From Eucommia ulmoides (taxonomy: Eukaryota; Streptophyta; Magnoliopsida; Garryales; Eucommiaceae): DNA of 64,000 nt. The number at the start of each line of letters is the position of its first letter. The first letter of the stretch is position 1. A model generated the notes under the pieces. That model was given only the letters and a program-made list of their open reading frames with translations, did no database searches and had not been told where the DNA came from. The stretch is taken from contig CM028335.1 in NCBI GenBank assembly GCA_016647705.1, forward strand, positions 15,583,905 through 15,647,904, in the 5' to 3' direction. Both the position numbers and the translations under genes were made by a program. Below, piece after piece: positions 36,391-49,599 of the stretch.

Positions 36391-36465
36391 GCCAGAGCTG
36401 GGTTTGATTTGGTTTACATTAGCCAGAGCTGGGTTTGATTTGGTTTGCATTAGCCAAAGCTGACC
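36391..36465 (+). repeat. Two-copy 34-bp tandem repeat
   Basis: 'ccagagctgggtttgatttg' and 'gtttRcattagcc' are repeated head to tail with one base difference. Confidence 0.85.
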
Positions 36466-36744
36466 AAAATCACTTCCAATTAGCCTCTATCTTTGTCAAA
36501 TCTAACAGCACTACCATGCGCCACTCAGAGGTTGGTCTGATTTGTCAATATATATTTTTTTTATTTAACACACGTGCCTTTAGGTACGAGTTATACGCTA
36601 ATAATTAAAAATAATAATTAATTCAATACTACATTTTTCAATATACTTTTAATTTAGGTAAAATCAACTTTCATAATTATTTAAAAAAACTAAATTAAAA
36701 TAAATTTATGATTTATCTTAAAGATATAGTATTTTAATCTGATA

Positions 36745-37320
36745 GGGGCAAACCAATCACATACGATAACAATAACAACTAAACCTTTGTCCCACTTAAG
36801 TAAAGTCGGCTACATGAATCCGTTTACGCCATAATGAACGATAAAGAGTCATCCCCTTAGTCAAATTCAATGTCATCAAATTAATTCTAATAGTCTTGTC
36901 TCAAGTTTTCTTAGGTCTACCTCTCCCTCTAATGGCCTTCCATACTTGAACTAAATCGCATTTTCTCACTGGTGCTTCTATAGGTCTTCCATGCACATGT
37001 ACAAATCACTGTAAATGATTTTCTCTCACCTTTTCTTTGATGGGTGCTATTTAAATTCTCTCTAATAGTTTCATTCTTATTTTTATTCATTCTTGTCTTC
37101 CTACTCATCCATCGTAGCATTCTCATTTCTTTTACACCAATTTTCTATACATGCATTGTTTTTATTGCATAACATTCTGAACCACACAGAAGCGCCGGTC
37201 TTATTGCAGTTTTGTAGAATTTTCCTTTGAGTTTTAATGGTATCCTACGATTGCATATCACCCCAACTACACTTCTCCACTTCAATTATCATGCTTTGAC
37301 TCTATAAGTAATATCCTCAT
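36745..37320 (-). mobile_element. RTE-type LINE, 3' end fragment
   Basis: On the minus strand a decayed reading shows MRMLRWMSRKTRM, a NETIRENLN-like segment, later RGRGRPK-like sequence and LNLTKGMTL, then RKRIHVADFT. This is the characteristic C-terminal end of plant RTE-clade reverse transcriptases, followed by 'aaagtcggctacatgaatcc' in plus orientation and a short GTTATTGTT-type tail near 36765-36785. Typical plant RTE elements end this way. Only the last fifth of the ORF is present, with frameshifts, so it is a dead 5'-truncated copy. Confidence 0.75.
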
Positions 37321-39351
37321 CAATTTCGTCATTACTCTGAATATTGAACCTAAAATAAAAATTATGAATTTCTTACAATTGGTGAAATTTGTGGTTGAAA
37401 TTGTTGAAATTAATAGTTGGGGGACTAAAGTAAAAATAAAGATAAAGTTAAAAGGATGAAAATGTAGTTTTATGAAAAGATATATCTTCAAATATCTTGT
37501 ATAACAAAATACCGATATTTTTGCCATGAATCCTCTTACCCCTCCCCCTATAAATACCCCTCCTCGCCACCTTCTTCATTCACTTTTTTAAACATCTCTC
37601 TTTACTCTTCTCTCTCTCGGATTTTTCAATTTAAATAATGTTGGAGATGATGTGGTTTTTTTGGTGGTGTTCTTTGATGGAAATTCTTTAAACAAAAAAG
37701 AAATTTGTATGGCTTTTCAATTTGAAAAAGTAAGTTTGATTTCAGAAATTTAGTTTTAATTTAATTCAAAAATTTGAAATACCTATGGATAAAACATACA
37801 AAAAAATGTGTAAAATTTAATGTATTAACTAAAAGCTCTTCAATCAAAACCTTTGGTTACAAAATTCATTAAAATTAAATCAGTCTTTTTCGGTGAGCTC
37901 CAACTTTTAAATATTTCATGATTTTGAGATTTTCATAAATATAGAATAATCAGATATTTTCGGTGAACTATATCCTTTAAAAATTTCACGTTTTGAATTT
38001 TTTTTTAAACTATAACCTTTTAAAATTTTAGGATTTTTAGTGTTTAATAAAATTGGCAAAATCATATATTTTAGGTGAACTATAACCTTATAAAATTTTA
38101 CGATTTTAAGTGTTTTAAAATTTCACGATTTTGAACTTTTTATAAAATTAAGAAAATCTGACTTTTCCGGTGAGGTGTCTTTCAAAATTTTACGATTTTG
38201 AATTTCTCATAAAATTAGCAAAATCATGTGTTTTTAGAGACGTATAACTTTTCAAAATTTCACACTTTTGAGTTTCTCATAAAAGTGATGAAATCAAACT
38301 ATTCAATGAGCTGTAACTTTTAAAAGTTCACAATTTTGAGTTTTTCATAAAATTTGGTCTTAAACGGACATTTGTAATTAAGTGTCGGTGTTCATCAGGG
38401 GTGCTCTTTGTTTGTAGAATATCCATGTTTCAAAGAACAACCTAATGCATATAAGAGAAAAACAAATTGTATTATAACACGTTTAGGACTAGTGCTTCTT
38501 GATTATATAACAACGGAAATTTAGTTGTACAATATTTTTTTTTTAAATCAAGACAATTTAGGTACATTGTTGATATAGGATTAAAATATATATCCTCAAA
38601 TAGCAAGTATTTTCTTCATCCCAAATTTATTGTCACATTCAGCTTCCTACAAAGTTTTATTTAGTATGTGAATATATATACTAGGGCCTTGATAATTCTC
38701 GTGATGCAACTGCGGTGAAATAATGAATTTACCACTATGATTATGTTGAAGGGAAAATTCTTTTGTTTTTCGAATTGAACTTGCTATGTTGAGTTTTGTT
38801 TTGTTTTGGAATCAAGTATTCACCTTTTAGAAGCCCTGTTGTTATGTTTTAATATATCTTTCTCTATCATAAAAAGTAATGAAAAGAAAAAAATGTCATC
38901 GAACTTAAATAGAAAGTAGTGAGATGAAAAAAAACAAAAAAAAAACCATGTCAGCCATTTTAACAAAGCATAGAAAGAAAGAATTCCCTTTAAAATTTTA
39001 CAATATTGATTGTATAAATATCTTATGAATTGTAAATATATGATCAAATAGTATTTAATTTTTAGTGTATCCTATTACTTATTTCATGGACAATATTTAC
39101 TTATTTCTTTGAAACCATATTCATTTGCTTATTTCATAAAAACTTGTCAATGATCATGTGAAAAAAAAAACCATGATGATTGAGGATGATATTTAGTACT
39201 AGATGATAGATTAGTTAATTCTATATTCTAGAAGTTTACCTTTAGAAATTTCACAACAAATTCAGGAAAATAATTTCAAGAATTATGCTTTGAGTGACCT
39301 TAGGTCAAGACATAGTGTACAACTTTAGAAGAAGTCAATGCTCATAGCAAA
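37321..39351. other. AT-rich intergenic DNA around a minisatellite repeat
   Basis: 37540-37640 has a pyrimidine-rich, UTR-like stretch after a TATA-like 'cctataaatacccctcc', followed by a short open frame that ends soon. Apart from the minisatellite at 37800-38360, nothing recognisable is seen up to the copia element. Confidence 0.4.
37800..38360 (+). repeat. Minisatellite-bearing dispersed repeat, copy 2
   Basis: Same leader ('gctcttcaatcaaaa') and same type of 60-75 bp units ('ggtgaactataaccttttaa', 'cgattttgaatttctcataa', 'aaaatca') as at 11770-12480, in the same orientation. About seven diverged units. Confidence 0.7.
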
Positions 39352-39356
39352 TGCTC

Positions 39357-39534
39357 TGTTAAGATAATTTAGAAGTAGGGAATGAACCATGTATTGATAT
39401 ATTGAGAAAGAAATACAAGGTTACGTGTATTAAGAATATACAAAATAAAAACTTTACATGAGTATTTATAAGGGAAGTGGTGTTAGGGTTTTACCCTATG
39501 GGCCAAGTGGGTTAAGCCCATTATTACACTAACA
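39357..39534 (-). mobile_element. Copia 3' LTR
   Basis: 178 bp with TGTTAAG/CTAACA ends, next to a polypurine tract (plus strand TCCCCCCTCAA at 39535-39545, which reads TTGAGGGGGGA on the element strand). Confidence 0.88.
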
Positions 39535-39539
39535 TCCCC

Positions 39540-42500
39540 CCTCAAACTCAAGATGGTAAATAGGAGGTTAATTTGAGTTTGGAAACCAAAGAGTGAAAAC
39601 GTCTAGGTAGATGAGTCTTAGTGAAAATGTCTACTGTTTGATCGACTGAACTGACGGATTGTAAACGAATCGTATTCTGGAGAATGTGATGACAGATGGA
39701 GTGACAATCAGTCTCGATGTGTTTTGTACGCTTGTGGAATACATCATTGTGAGCGATCTGAATAGCACTTATGTTGTCACAGTGTAGGATAGTGGCTGCA
39801 GAAGAAGAGATGCCCTTGTCAGCTAGTAGCCATTGAAGCTAGAAAAACTCTTGAGTTGCATCAGTCATGACACGATATTTAGCTTCAATACTGGAGCGAG
39901 AAACCACAATTTGTTTCTTACTACACCAAAAAATGAGAGAATTTCCAAAAAAAAAAACCCCAGTAACCAGTGGTTAAATGTCTATCGGTGGGGTCTCCAG
40001 CCCAATCGACATCAGAATAAGCTTGTAAGACGGGAGTAGACTGCTGAGAAATGAAACCCATGAAATAAAGTACCATTGACATACTGAAGAATGCGAAGAA
40101 CAACCGAGTAATAAGTAGTCTAAGGAGCGGACAAGATCTGATTGACCTAATGAATGGCATAGGCAATGTCAGGGCGAGTGACAGTAAGATATACAAGACT
40201 TCCAACCAGTTGGCGATATAGAATGGCATCCTGAAGAGGTAAATCATCGAGTGGGGTAAGTCTAACGTTCGACTCATGAGGAGTAGTGATAGTGGTTGAG
40301 TTAGTGATCCCAGCCTTGAAAATGAGATCAGAGACATATTTAGCTTGAGAGAGAAAATATCTATCAGAATCAGATGAGACTCCGAGGCTAAGAAAATAGG
40401 TGAGCACGTCAAGATCTTTTATCTCGAATTGGCCACTAAGAAATTTTTTGAGTTCAGAAATGCTACGTAAATCATCTCTAGTAATCACCATATCATCCAC
40501 ATACAGCAAAAGAAGGATAATACTGTTGGTAGTATGGCAAATAAACAAAGCTGAATCATGAGAACTAGGTGTGAACCCAAAACGATGAATAGTAGTGCTG
40601 AATTTACCAAACCAGGCACGTGGAGCTTGTTTCAAACTATATAGGGCACGACGAAGGTGACAAACTTTATTTCTAGGGACAACCAGGCCGAGATGTGTAT
40701 GCATATAGACTTCCTCAAGAAGATCACCATTGAGAAATGCATTTTTTACATCCATTTGAAAGAGAGTCCATTTTCGAATGGTGGCAACGACAAGAAGTGT
40801 ACGGACAGATGTCAGCCTCGCTACTGGAGCAAATGTCTCTTCATAGTCATTGCCATATTCCTGAGCGAATCATTTAGCAACAAGTCAGGCCTTATATCGT
40901 TCAACAGATCCATCAAAGAGCGTCTTTATTTTAAACACCCATTTACACCCAATAAGAGTTTTTCTAGGGGCAGATCAACAATATCCCAGGTATGAGTTTT
41001 AGCGAAGGCCTGAAATTCTTCATCCATTTCTTTCTGCCAAATGATTAGTATTAGCCTCTTTATAGGATTAAGGCTCATGCAGATGAAGTATAATGGAAAA
41101 ACAATAAAAATCAGTAAAGTAATGTGGACAATGAATTACCCTAGTAGAGCAGAAAGGGTGTTCTGGAGCGTGGGTCTCAGAGGCAGTTGGTACAGAATCA
41201 TCGCCCACAGAAGAAATCTCAGGTATGGTCGCTGGAGCTGGAGAAGTGAGATTAACTGGTGATTCTGGAGTGGGTTCAGCTGGTAGGTCTGGGGTGGACT
41301 TAGCATATGGTGTAGGGCTGGGCGCAACAGGTGGTGTTATAGTGGACTCAACAGTACCTGGAACTGTATCATCTGGAAATAACTCAATGGATGGATCAAT
41401 AAAGAATCTGAAGTTGGTAAGGGTTAACATGTCAAATGACCGTAAGGAAGAAAATATTTGATGTTCCCAAAAATTTACATGTTGCGAGATACGGAGGATT
41501 TTAGAAATGGGATCCCAGTTCCGATACCCTTTATGTTCGATGTCATATCCAAGAAAACAACATAGACAAGCCATTGGTTCTAATTTGTTGTGTTCGTGTG
41601 GTTTGAGAATAACAAAACAGGCACAACCAAAGACTCTGAGTTCAGAGTAATTAGGAGTTTTACCAAAAAGCCGTTCAAATTGAGACTGGTTTTGGATTGT
41701 AGCAGAAGAGACACGGTTTATTGTGTAGACGGCTATAAAGGCAACCTCACCTCAAAAATGCTCAAAACATGATGAACAAATGAGGAGAGCACGAAGTGCA
41801 TCAAGAATATGTCTATGTTTGCGTTTGGCTCGTCCATTTTGTTGGGATGTACTAGAACACGAGCGATGAGGGAGCGTGCTATTTTTGCGAAGCAGGTTAA
41901 GAAAAACACAATCCTTGTATTCCATTGCATTATTTGAGCGAAAAAATTTGATATTTCTAGAAAACTGGGTTCAAACCATAAAAGAAAACTCAGAGTATAT
42001 TTAGAATAGTTCGGATCGATGTTTCATAAGAAATAACCATGTATATCGAGAGTAGTCTTCCACAAAGATAATAAAGTAACGAAGGCCACCTGTTGAGGCA
42101 GGAGGAGAAGGCCCCCAAATATCAGAATGAATTAGATCAAATGGTACAAGGGAAAGAGATTAACTCTCTTTGAAAAGTAGGGCAGGTTGTTTTGCAAGTT
42201 GGCAATAGATACATTTGAAGGACTCATGTTGAACTGAACCTAACTGACCACTAGAGATAAGTGATTTGAGTCGGCTAAATAAAGTGTGGCCTAACCAAGC
42301 ATGCCACATTTGGGATAGTGAGAGATCAGCTGGTGGTTGTGGAGATAAGGATGAGGATACCGGTGGTGGTGGTGAGGTTGCACAGGTTGATGAAGGGACT
42401 TAGGTTTATGGTGGTGATGGAGTTGGAGATAGATAGTGTAAACTGGTAAGTTCAAATAGGCGTCCAACCTTACGACGAGTCCCAAGAGTTTCTCGTGTCC

Positions 42501-42620
42501 GAGGATTCTGCACATGACAACCACTATTAGAAAATATGACTTCAAATCCCAATTCACAATGTTGCCCAACAGACAAGAGATTTAAGGTGAGTTTCAGAAT
42601 CAAATACGTGTCAGGAACAA
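39540..42620 (-). pseudogene. Copia pol remnant: gag-pre-integrase, integrase, reverse transcriptase, RNase H
   Basis: Minus-strand order: LKLTLNLLSVGQ (about 42600), then gag-pre-integrase (42310-42150); integrase core with a FIIFVDDYSRYTW-like segment at 42130-42000; reverse transcriptase MDVKNAFLNGDLLEEVYM, then ALYSLKQAPRAWF and the catalytic LLLLYVDDMVIT (40755-40147); RNase H with AYSDVDWAGDP, then a degraded GYWGFFFWKFS (40060-39900) and a decayed tail ending near 39550. Stops and shifts break it into at least five frames, and the linker between integrase and reverse transcriptase (41574-41068) is polar and proline-rich as usual. Not functional. Confidence 0.88.
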
Positions 42621-43093
42621 AAATATGGGAAGTAGAAACCTGATCGGTATGAGTAACATGTATTTAAGAATCATCAACGATATGAATATTAGGGATATTC
42701 ATGCCGAACCCTCTCTGGCATTGATAATGAGCGAAGAACCCACAGACATCGCTATTGAGACTGGAGAAACTATTATCACGGATGGATTCAAAATGCTGAA
42801 ATTATTCAAGAACTGATCTATACTCGTGAAGAACCGATTGAGAGCCCCTTGAACCGATTAAATCTCTGAGATGAACCGAATCAACAATATAAAGAGAACT
42901 ATACTGTATGATCCAAATTTGATTTAATGGAGATCACAGATAGATCCGAAATCTTGAAATTGTCCAGGAACCAATATTCAATCTTCAAGGACTGCGTGAA
43001 AAACGGGTAAATCGGTGTAGGAACCACACGGATATAACAAAAAGTATATTCTGTGAGCCTCAAACCACAAAACAATAGAGTTTATTAAAAACC
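42621..43093 (-). other. Copia protease/gag-side remnant left of the gypsy insertion
   Basis: Between the recognisable pol and the gypsy 5' LTR. No DSG-type protease or gag zinc knuckle can be read; repeated 'gaaccgatt' phrases occur near 42828-42880. Together with 63005-63658 this is where gag should be. Confidence 0.45.
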
Positions 43094-46000
43094 TATAAGA
43101 CTTGGACTTTAGCATGTACGTCATTATTTTCAATTTAGAGCATTTAGAAAAATTTTGGGGTAAACAATTGAGTTGATTAAAAACCAAATTAAAAGTTTAT
43201 TGGTCAAATTTGCAAAATTGTCAATTAAAATCTAAAAATTTAAAATATGAAGGGTGAAATTATAATTCTAGAAACTCATAAATGTTGAATTGGAATAAAA
43301 TAAAGATTTTAAGAAATTAGGGGGGAGGGAAGAGTATTTAAGGACATGAGTCTTTATATAAACTCATATATATAGACATATATTCGTGCATGTGTGTGCA
43401 GTGAGGGCTGAAGACAGAGAGAGAAGAGAACCGACGAAATGGCGTGAAGAGATCAAACATCCATCCACTAAATTCATGCATATATATAGGATTCATTCAC
43501 GCTAGAAGAATCGGGAAAGCTTAAGAAGAAGAAACTCAGAAATCTAGAGAGAGAAGAAGAGAATCGGAGTGTGTCCTGTTCACCGGCGGTGTGTGAGTAT
43601 CGTCGTTATCCATCAACCGTTGATCAATAGTGTCACACCCCACCCCGGACACCCGTCACCTGTGGGGCCGGAGTGACATCGACACGACATTACCCAGGCG
43701 ACAAACCAACCAGAAAACGACGTTATGCATTCATAATTATACAAATAATCAAAATACACGTCATAAACATCTTTCTAAGTCAGGGACACACCCGTCCCAA
43801 AAATTTCCTTCTAGAACAGCAAAAAGGAAAAAAAAAAAAAAAACAAACGATAAACCTTTCCTAGGTTCGCCTCAGGCGGCACTTCCTAGAAAGTTTAATT
43901 CCTCGCTATACCATTTACGGACTTTACCCTGTGCCAGTAGGGGGCCGGCTCCTAGCCATTTCACCTGCGAGTGTACTGCCTTCTCAATAAAAGCGTTCTT
44001 ATTTAATAACAATAGTACCTTCTAGATAACACAATATTTACGCATGGATTCAGCATAAGTATCATATATGCAGTAAAAATGAAGTAATGTATATATATAT
44101 ATTCTATCTTTATAACCATGCAGTATAAATAGCATACCAATCGCTGAAAATAATAATAAATTACCCCAAAATAAACAAAACATCACACCCCAAACCACAA
44201 CGTACACTGGCTAGCCATGGTGATCGTTTTAACCTCACGATCGGGAGTTTGCAACGGTACCGTACTATCCGTAGGATATGCCTTTCTACGAACACCCATC
44301 ACTCCGCTGAAGCGGATCATTACTGCGCAGTACAAACGTCTAACATTACTCTGCCGAAGCAGATAAACATCACTCCGCTGAAGCGGATAAACATCACTCC
44401 GCCGAAGCGGATCACATCACACAATAATATCGTCAAATCATCACGCAATGGTTTAAAAACATCTAATTTAAGTTCAACCATTTTTCATCATATATGCACA
44501 TATACAAACAATTTGGCGAGAAGACAATACACTCACCTCGTTTCTAGCGTTATAAAAACCTTGCTGTCCAAAGCTTACCGAGGTGTTGGCGTTTGCGAAC
44601 CTAGCAATGATAGGGTCTAAGTTAATATTTCATGTAAAATCACCTAGGCATGTACGGCAGGCCCTAAGTTCCGCATTTTCTATTCCCCATATTTTATCTA
44701 TGAGATTTGTTATTATTCTTTATAATTTTGTTCCATTATTTATTACATAAGAAATCCCATAATACGAATGATCCCAATTTATTACTCTGGTTACAAATAT
44801 TTTAGGCTAGGATTGAATTTTAACAACACTAGAATAAATTTAACGGCAAATGAGATCCTTTCCGAGTTATTCACGGGCCGCGAAAAAGGGTCTTTTATTT
44901 GGAGTGGAATTTTCCCTTTTTGCTGGGGGTCAATTGTGTAATTTTTTATTTTTTATTTTTTTTTTTCTGTTTTCTGTTTCTTCTCCGGCAGCCGTCACTC
45001 TCTCTCTACACCTTCCGACCGCCGGTGGCTTCTCCCTCCTTGCCATCTCACCAGTCAACCCCCGCACCACCCTCGACGTCCAACCGACACCCCCTCCAGC
45101 CATCTCAGCAGCTCCACCACACACCCACAACCACTGTTCACCTACCGTCGGCCCTCTCGACACACACACCCTCTTATGTATGCACTAAGCTTGCATGGCA
45201 CTGCCGACGGCACACCACGGGACCAACGATCCCTACCGGCGGAGACCCGTACACACGGCAGCACACAGCAGCCGCAACCAACTTCCACCACCGCCACCGC
45301 GTCGGTCGTCCTCTCTCTTTCTCTCCATCTCGGTTTTTTCCCCTTCATTTAGGCTGGATTTTTTGACACAATACACATTTCATACACACATATACTCACC
45401 CCCAGTAGCCAAGAAATCCGAGCACACACACGCAAACCCACCTGCGGTCGAAAAATAAAAATCGAACATACCGCCGGAAACTTACCGGCCCAGCTCGTTA
45501 TGCCCATACATGCATATGTTTATCAATTTACTGAGGAAAAACATATAAATACTCACCTTCCCGATGATCGTTGATGGTCGAACGGCGATCCGTAACTCCG
45601 CTCACCGGCAACGCTAACACGTGGACTACCTCTCCGTCGACGGACCACCCCACCGGCCGAACCAAACCCTCTCTCTTCTTGGAATTGTTTATGATGCTCA
45701 CACGGCTATGCTGCCGGAGGAACGTCGGTTAAAAAAAAACCGACGACCTCCTTCCGCTCCGGTTCTCTCTCTCTCTCTCTAAATTTTTTTGAATTTTCTT
45801 CCTCCGATTTTTCATCATTCTTCACGTGTAGGAGGGTTTTAGTGCATGAAATTAGTGGCTAAACGAAATCTAAGCTTGCCACGTCGTCCCTCGATCTCCT
45901 TTCCTTGGCCGGTGGAGCGTCGTCCGGTTGTCGTGTGGGTGTCGGCACAAATGTAAAGAAAAAAAAGTTTAAATTACACTTTCCCCCCCACATCTTCTTT

Positions 46001-48458
46001 AGGACTCCTATTTTGATAAGTTAAAGTTTTAAAAGTTCCAAAATTATGATTTGCCCCCTAACATTTTTATTTTCGATTTCTAATTACCAATTTGAATCTT
46101 ATGTTTAAATTTTTGTGTTTTCCAAATTCCCGATTTGACCCCCAACTTTTGATTTGAGTTTTTATCAATAAAATTTTTACCCTAAAATCCTCTAACGTTT
46201 TATAATGCGACTATTTATGACGTACGTCTTGTAACTTGGGTTTTACAAATAGTGTGTTTCAGTGTGTGCATGTGATCGGACGAGTGTGTATTCTGTGTGC
46301 ACTGTGAGTGTGTGTTGATTTCACTGAAAACCAAACAAGACCGGTGGGCCTGTTTTAACCCTCACCGTCGACGTCGCCGGAGTTCGTGTGTGGGTTCTGT
46401 CCTGATGGGCTGGTGATTGTAGGAATGTATGGGTATGTGCATTCTGTTCGTCGTTGATGGTCGACAATGATCGTGTATGTGTGTCTTCGTTCAAATGTTG
46501 TGGGGGGTGTGTGCATTTTGTTAATCGTCGATGGTCATCAGTGATCGGTGTCGTCACCGTCTGTGTGTATGTTGCTGCTCTGTATGTGTGTTCGGTCGTC
46601 AATGGTATGGCTGTGTGTGTGTCGTCATGAGTGTGGGAGGTGAAACCAGCGTGTGTGTGTGTGTTTTGTCGCCGGCATGTGTGTGTGTGTGTGCTGTTTC
46701 GATAGCGTGTGTGGGTATGTATGTAATTGGGGGTGTTGTGCAACTGTGGGTGTGTGTGTCATTTGGTTGGACGGCGGGGTTGTGGGTGTTGTTCACGTGT
46801 CGCCGCCGGTGAAGGGTGTGAGGGGGTGTGTATGGCCGGACGACAGGAAGCCAAAACAGAAACAAGAAACAGAATGGAAAAAGGAAAAGAAAGAAGAAGG
46901 GAAAAAGAAGAAGAATAAATTACACAAATGACCCCAACAAATTCAAAATCCATCTTGTGACCCATGAACGATTCGGAATGGGTAACGTTTTTTCGTTAAG
47001 TTTATTTTAGTTTTGTTAAATTAAATTCGAGCATAAATTTTTTATAACCGGAATAATAAATTTGGGGACTGTTAAATGAAAAATTAACCAAATAATAATT
47101 TTACATAATAAAATATGGGGACGAAAAAATAACAAAAATTAGGGCCTACATTACACGATTAGGTGATTTTATATAAAATATTAATTTAGACCATGTCACT
47201 ATTAGGTTCGCAGGCACCGGAGTATCGGTAGAGGATAATCTATAAAAGCTGTTCGGAGCGGGTAACCAAGTGAGTGTACTGTCTTCTTGCCAAATCTATT
47301 TTCATATATATGATGGGAAAATGTGTTTATTAAAAAATGGGACGAATTTATAACTTATATGGATCAAGTGGATTTGGGTGTTTTAAAAATGTGAATTTCG
47401 TTGGTTTTTAAAGAAAAGTGGAAATAAATGATTTATTGAAATTAGTGGTTTTTTTTAAAGAAAGTAAAAAACATTATTTTTGAATTAAATCGGTTTTGGA
47501 GATAGAGGTCGATGTTATTGATTTGTAGTTTGACGATGTTGTTATTGATTTGGCGATGCTGTTGATTTTATCTGCTTTGACAGAGTATTGATTATTTATT
47601 GAGTTGTAATTTGATGATGATATTATTGATTTGATGATGTGGTTGAGTGTGGGCAGAGTTGTTGTGAGTGAGGTAGGGATGAGTTGTTGCTGTTGAGGTG
47701 AGATGGAGATTGATGTTGGATATTCAACCACTTGGTATAGTCCAGCGAAGCGGTGTTTCACCCATCTGGCATAGTCCAGCGGAGCGTTGTTTACCCACTT
47801 GGCATAGTCCAGTGGAACGTTGTTATGTCCCGCTAGGAAGACATATCCTACGGGTGGTACGATACCGTTGCAACTCCCGATCATGAGGTTAAAACAATCA
47901 CTATGGCTAGCCAGTGTGTGTTGTGGTGGAGTGGTGGTTTGAGTTGTGTGTTTGAGATGTGGTGTTTTACTTATATTAGGTGATTTATTATTTATTATGG
48001 TGATTGGTATGATTTTATACTAGATGGATTTGGATGGAACTTATCTATATCGCTTTATTTTTACTGCTTATATATTGGAGATTTTACAAACTATGTGGTG
48101 TTTATATACTTACGCTTGATCCATTTAGATGTTGTAGAATGATTTATTATTATAAAATATTTTTACTAAGAAGATAGTACACTTGTAGGTGGAGCAAATT
48201 TATAAGTCGGTCCCCTACTGGCACTAGTTAGAGTTATGCGTGTCATGCGATGGAGTCATATGGGAGTATTTTGAGACGGGCTGTCAGAGGTGAACCTAAG
48301 AGAGGTTTATGAGATTTATTTTGTTGTTCTTATTTTTGGGATGGGTGTGTCCCTATAGCATAAAATTGTCTTTTTATGAGTTGGTTTAACGGTCAGGTGA
48401 TGTCATGTCGATGTCACATCGGCCCCACGGTGACAGGTGTCTGGGGTGGGGTGTGACA
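43094..48458 (+). mobile_element. Gypsy 5' LTR, containing a nested solo LTR
   Basis: Starts TATAAGACTTGGACTTTAGC (mutated from TGTAAGACCCGGAC) and ends GGGGTGGGGTGTGACA before the PBS. Without the nested LTR and its duplication it is about 2.74 kb. 47705-47825 carries about three copies of a 35-bp unit containing 'catagtccagcggagcg', also present in the 3' LTR. Confidence 0.82.
43631..46247 (-). mobile_element. Solo LTR, Tekay/Del-like, nested in the gypsy 5' LTR
   Basis: 2617 bp. The minus strand starts TGTAAAACCCAAGTTACAAG and ends GGGGTGGGGTGTGACA. Perfect duplication AATAG at 43626-43630 and 46248-46252. It contains inverted copies of the 'cttcggcggagtgat' repeat (44290-44420) and CA-rich DNA (45110-45450). 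Open frames here are low-complexity artefacts. Confidence 0.85.
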
Positions 48459-48462
48459 ATTT

Positions 48463-48475
48463 TGGTATCAGGGCC
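48463..48475 (+). other. Gypsy primer-binding site
   Basis: TGGTATCAGGGCC, one base from the TGGTATCAGAGCC complement of initiator tRNA-Met, four bases after the LTR end. Confidence 0.9.
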
Positions 48476-49599
48476 TAGGTTATATGTTCTATAGGCTTGT
48501 CAATTATTGTGTCAGTAGAAGACCATGAGATAGGAGGACGTGCCAGTCGTCTAGTCAGTAGGGGACATGAGATAGGGTATCAATAAGTTAGTTTGGTACG
48601 TGAGTGTTAGTTCTTTCATTACATTAGTTAGTGCATTGGCAGGATGCATGAAGGGTTGTCTTATTGGCAGGCAGTGTTACGACCACGTGGTGATATTGCC
48701 AGTAGCAGATTTGAGTGATGTTGGTGGTGGTAATGGGTGGATCGTGATGGGAAAAATATAAATAATTGAAAATGAGAGATTTTAATTGAGAAACAATTGT
48801 ATGCAAATGACGTAAGGATGAGATAACGATCGATAGCCCTTAGTATGCTGTTATTAACTCCTAGATAGGATAGCAAAACACTGACATTGGAAAGTTGTAT
48901 AGTTGGAACTAAGGATGTCAGAAAACTATGGCGAGAAAAACGTTTTAGGTGGACAAGAAGGTAGAGTAAAATTTTTTGGAACTAGGAAATATAACATACG
49001 AAATAAAAGATGATATGTAGGAAGTAGCCAAGAATTGTGGGTCTAGGATGATAGTAGGTGCACGCAAATATAATCCATTTGTATGAGTAATATGGAGTTG
49101 CCGGTGGAGTCAAATTCTTTATGAATAAAAGTATGTATTGTTGGGAAGGCATAACTAGTACCTCAGTTAGTCTGATAGTGGGTCTAGGAGGTTAGGAAAG
49201 TGTTAAAGAGAGGATATCAAAATACAGTACGCAGGTGCTGGGCATAAGTTAAAACAAGGTTCGGCAATGGATACTGTAGTAGCTAGGGATTTTCCCTATG
49301 TAGTTCCGAGAATTGTGGTTGCTGTTAAATAAGTTTCATAATTTTAAGAAGGCGAACGTTCGGCTCAGTAAGTTGGTTAAATATACTCGTGTTGATAAAA
49401 TGTGGGAAATTAAATTTTGAAATTTTAACCTTGGGACTTTAAAGGTGGTCGCTGTGGTGTAGGAAAACTTGAGTGGATTAATTTAAGTCGACGATTGATT
49501 TCACTTAATTGAATTTAAATAATTTCTGTGGTGTAGAAATATTTGGACTTGGAGTAAGTTTTTGGTTTAGGAAGTCTTTAATAAAAGAACCTTGTGACG
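48476..49599 (+). other. Gypsy leader and gag-position remnant
   Basis: No gag capsid or zinc knuckle can be read; no frame longer than about 70 codons. Assigned by position between PBS and protease. Confidence 0.5.

Larger units (their letters stand above)
33930..36540 (+). other. Genic-looking, unrecognised region with telo-box and UTR-like stretches
   Basis: 33990-34030 has 'tttatataaaagatgcaa', a good TATA-like context, followed by 'ttagggtt', the reverse of the plant telo-box AAACCCTAA common in translation-machinery promoters. Pyrimidine-rich UTR-like DNA follows (34030-34430). Open plus frames of 97 and 60 codons (33962-34255 and 34255-34437) and of 148 codons (35940-36386) match nothing I know. 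33940-33975 and 35950-35990 share 'cggatcaaragacaaacct', so part may be duplicated. It may be a non-coding or decayed gene. Confidence 0.35.

Noticed and set aside
44850..45458. Proline/serine/histidine-rich frames resembling a cell-wall protein
   Set aside because: Inside the solo LTR 43631-46247 and the complement of the same TG/CA-rich LTR part seen elsewhere.
46321..47010. T/H-rich and lysine-rich frames up to 140 codons
   Set aside because: Same LTR simple-sequence region, in the gypsy 5' LTR.
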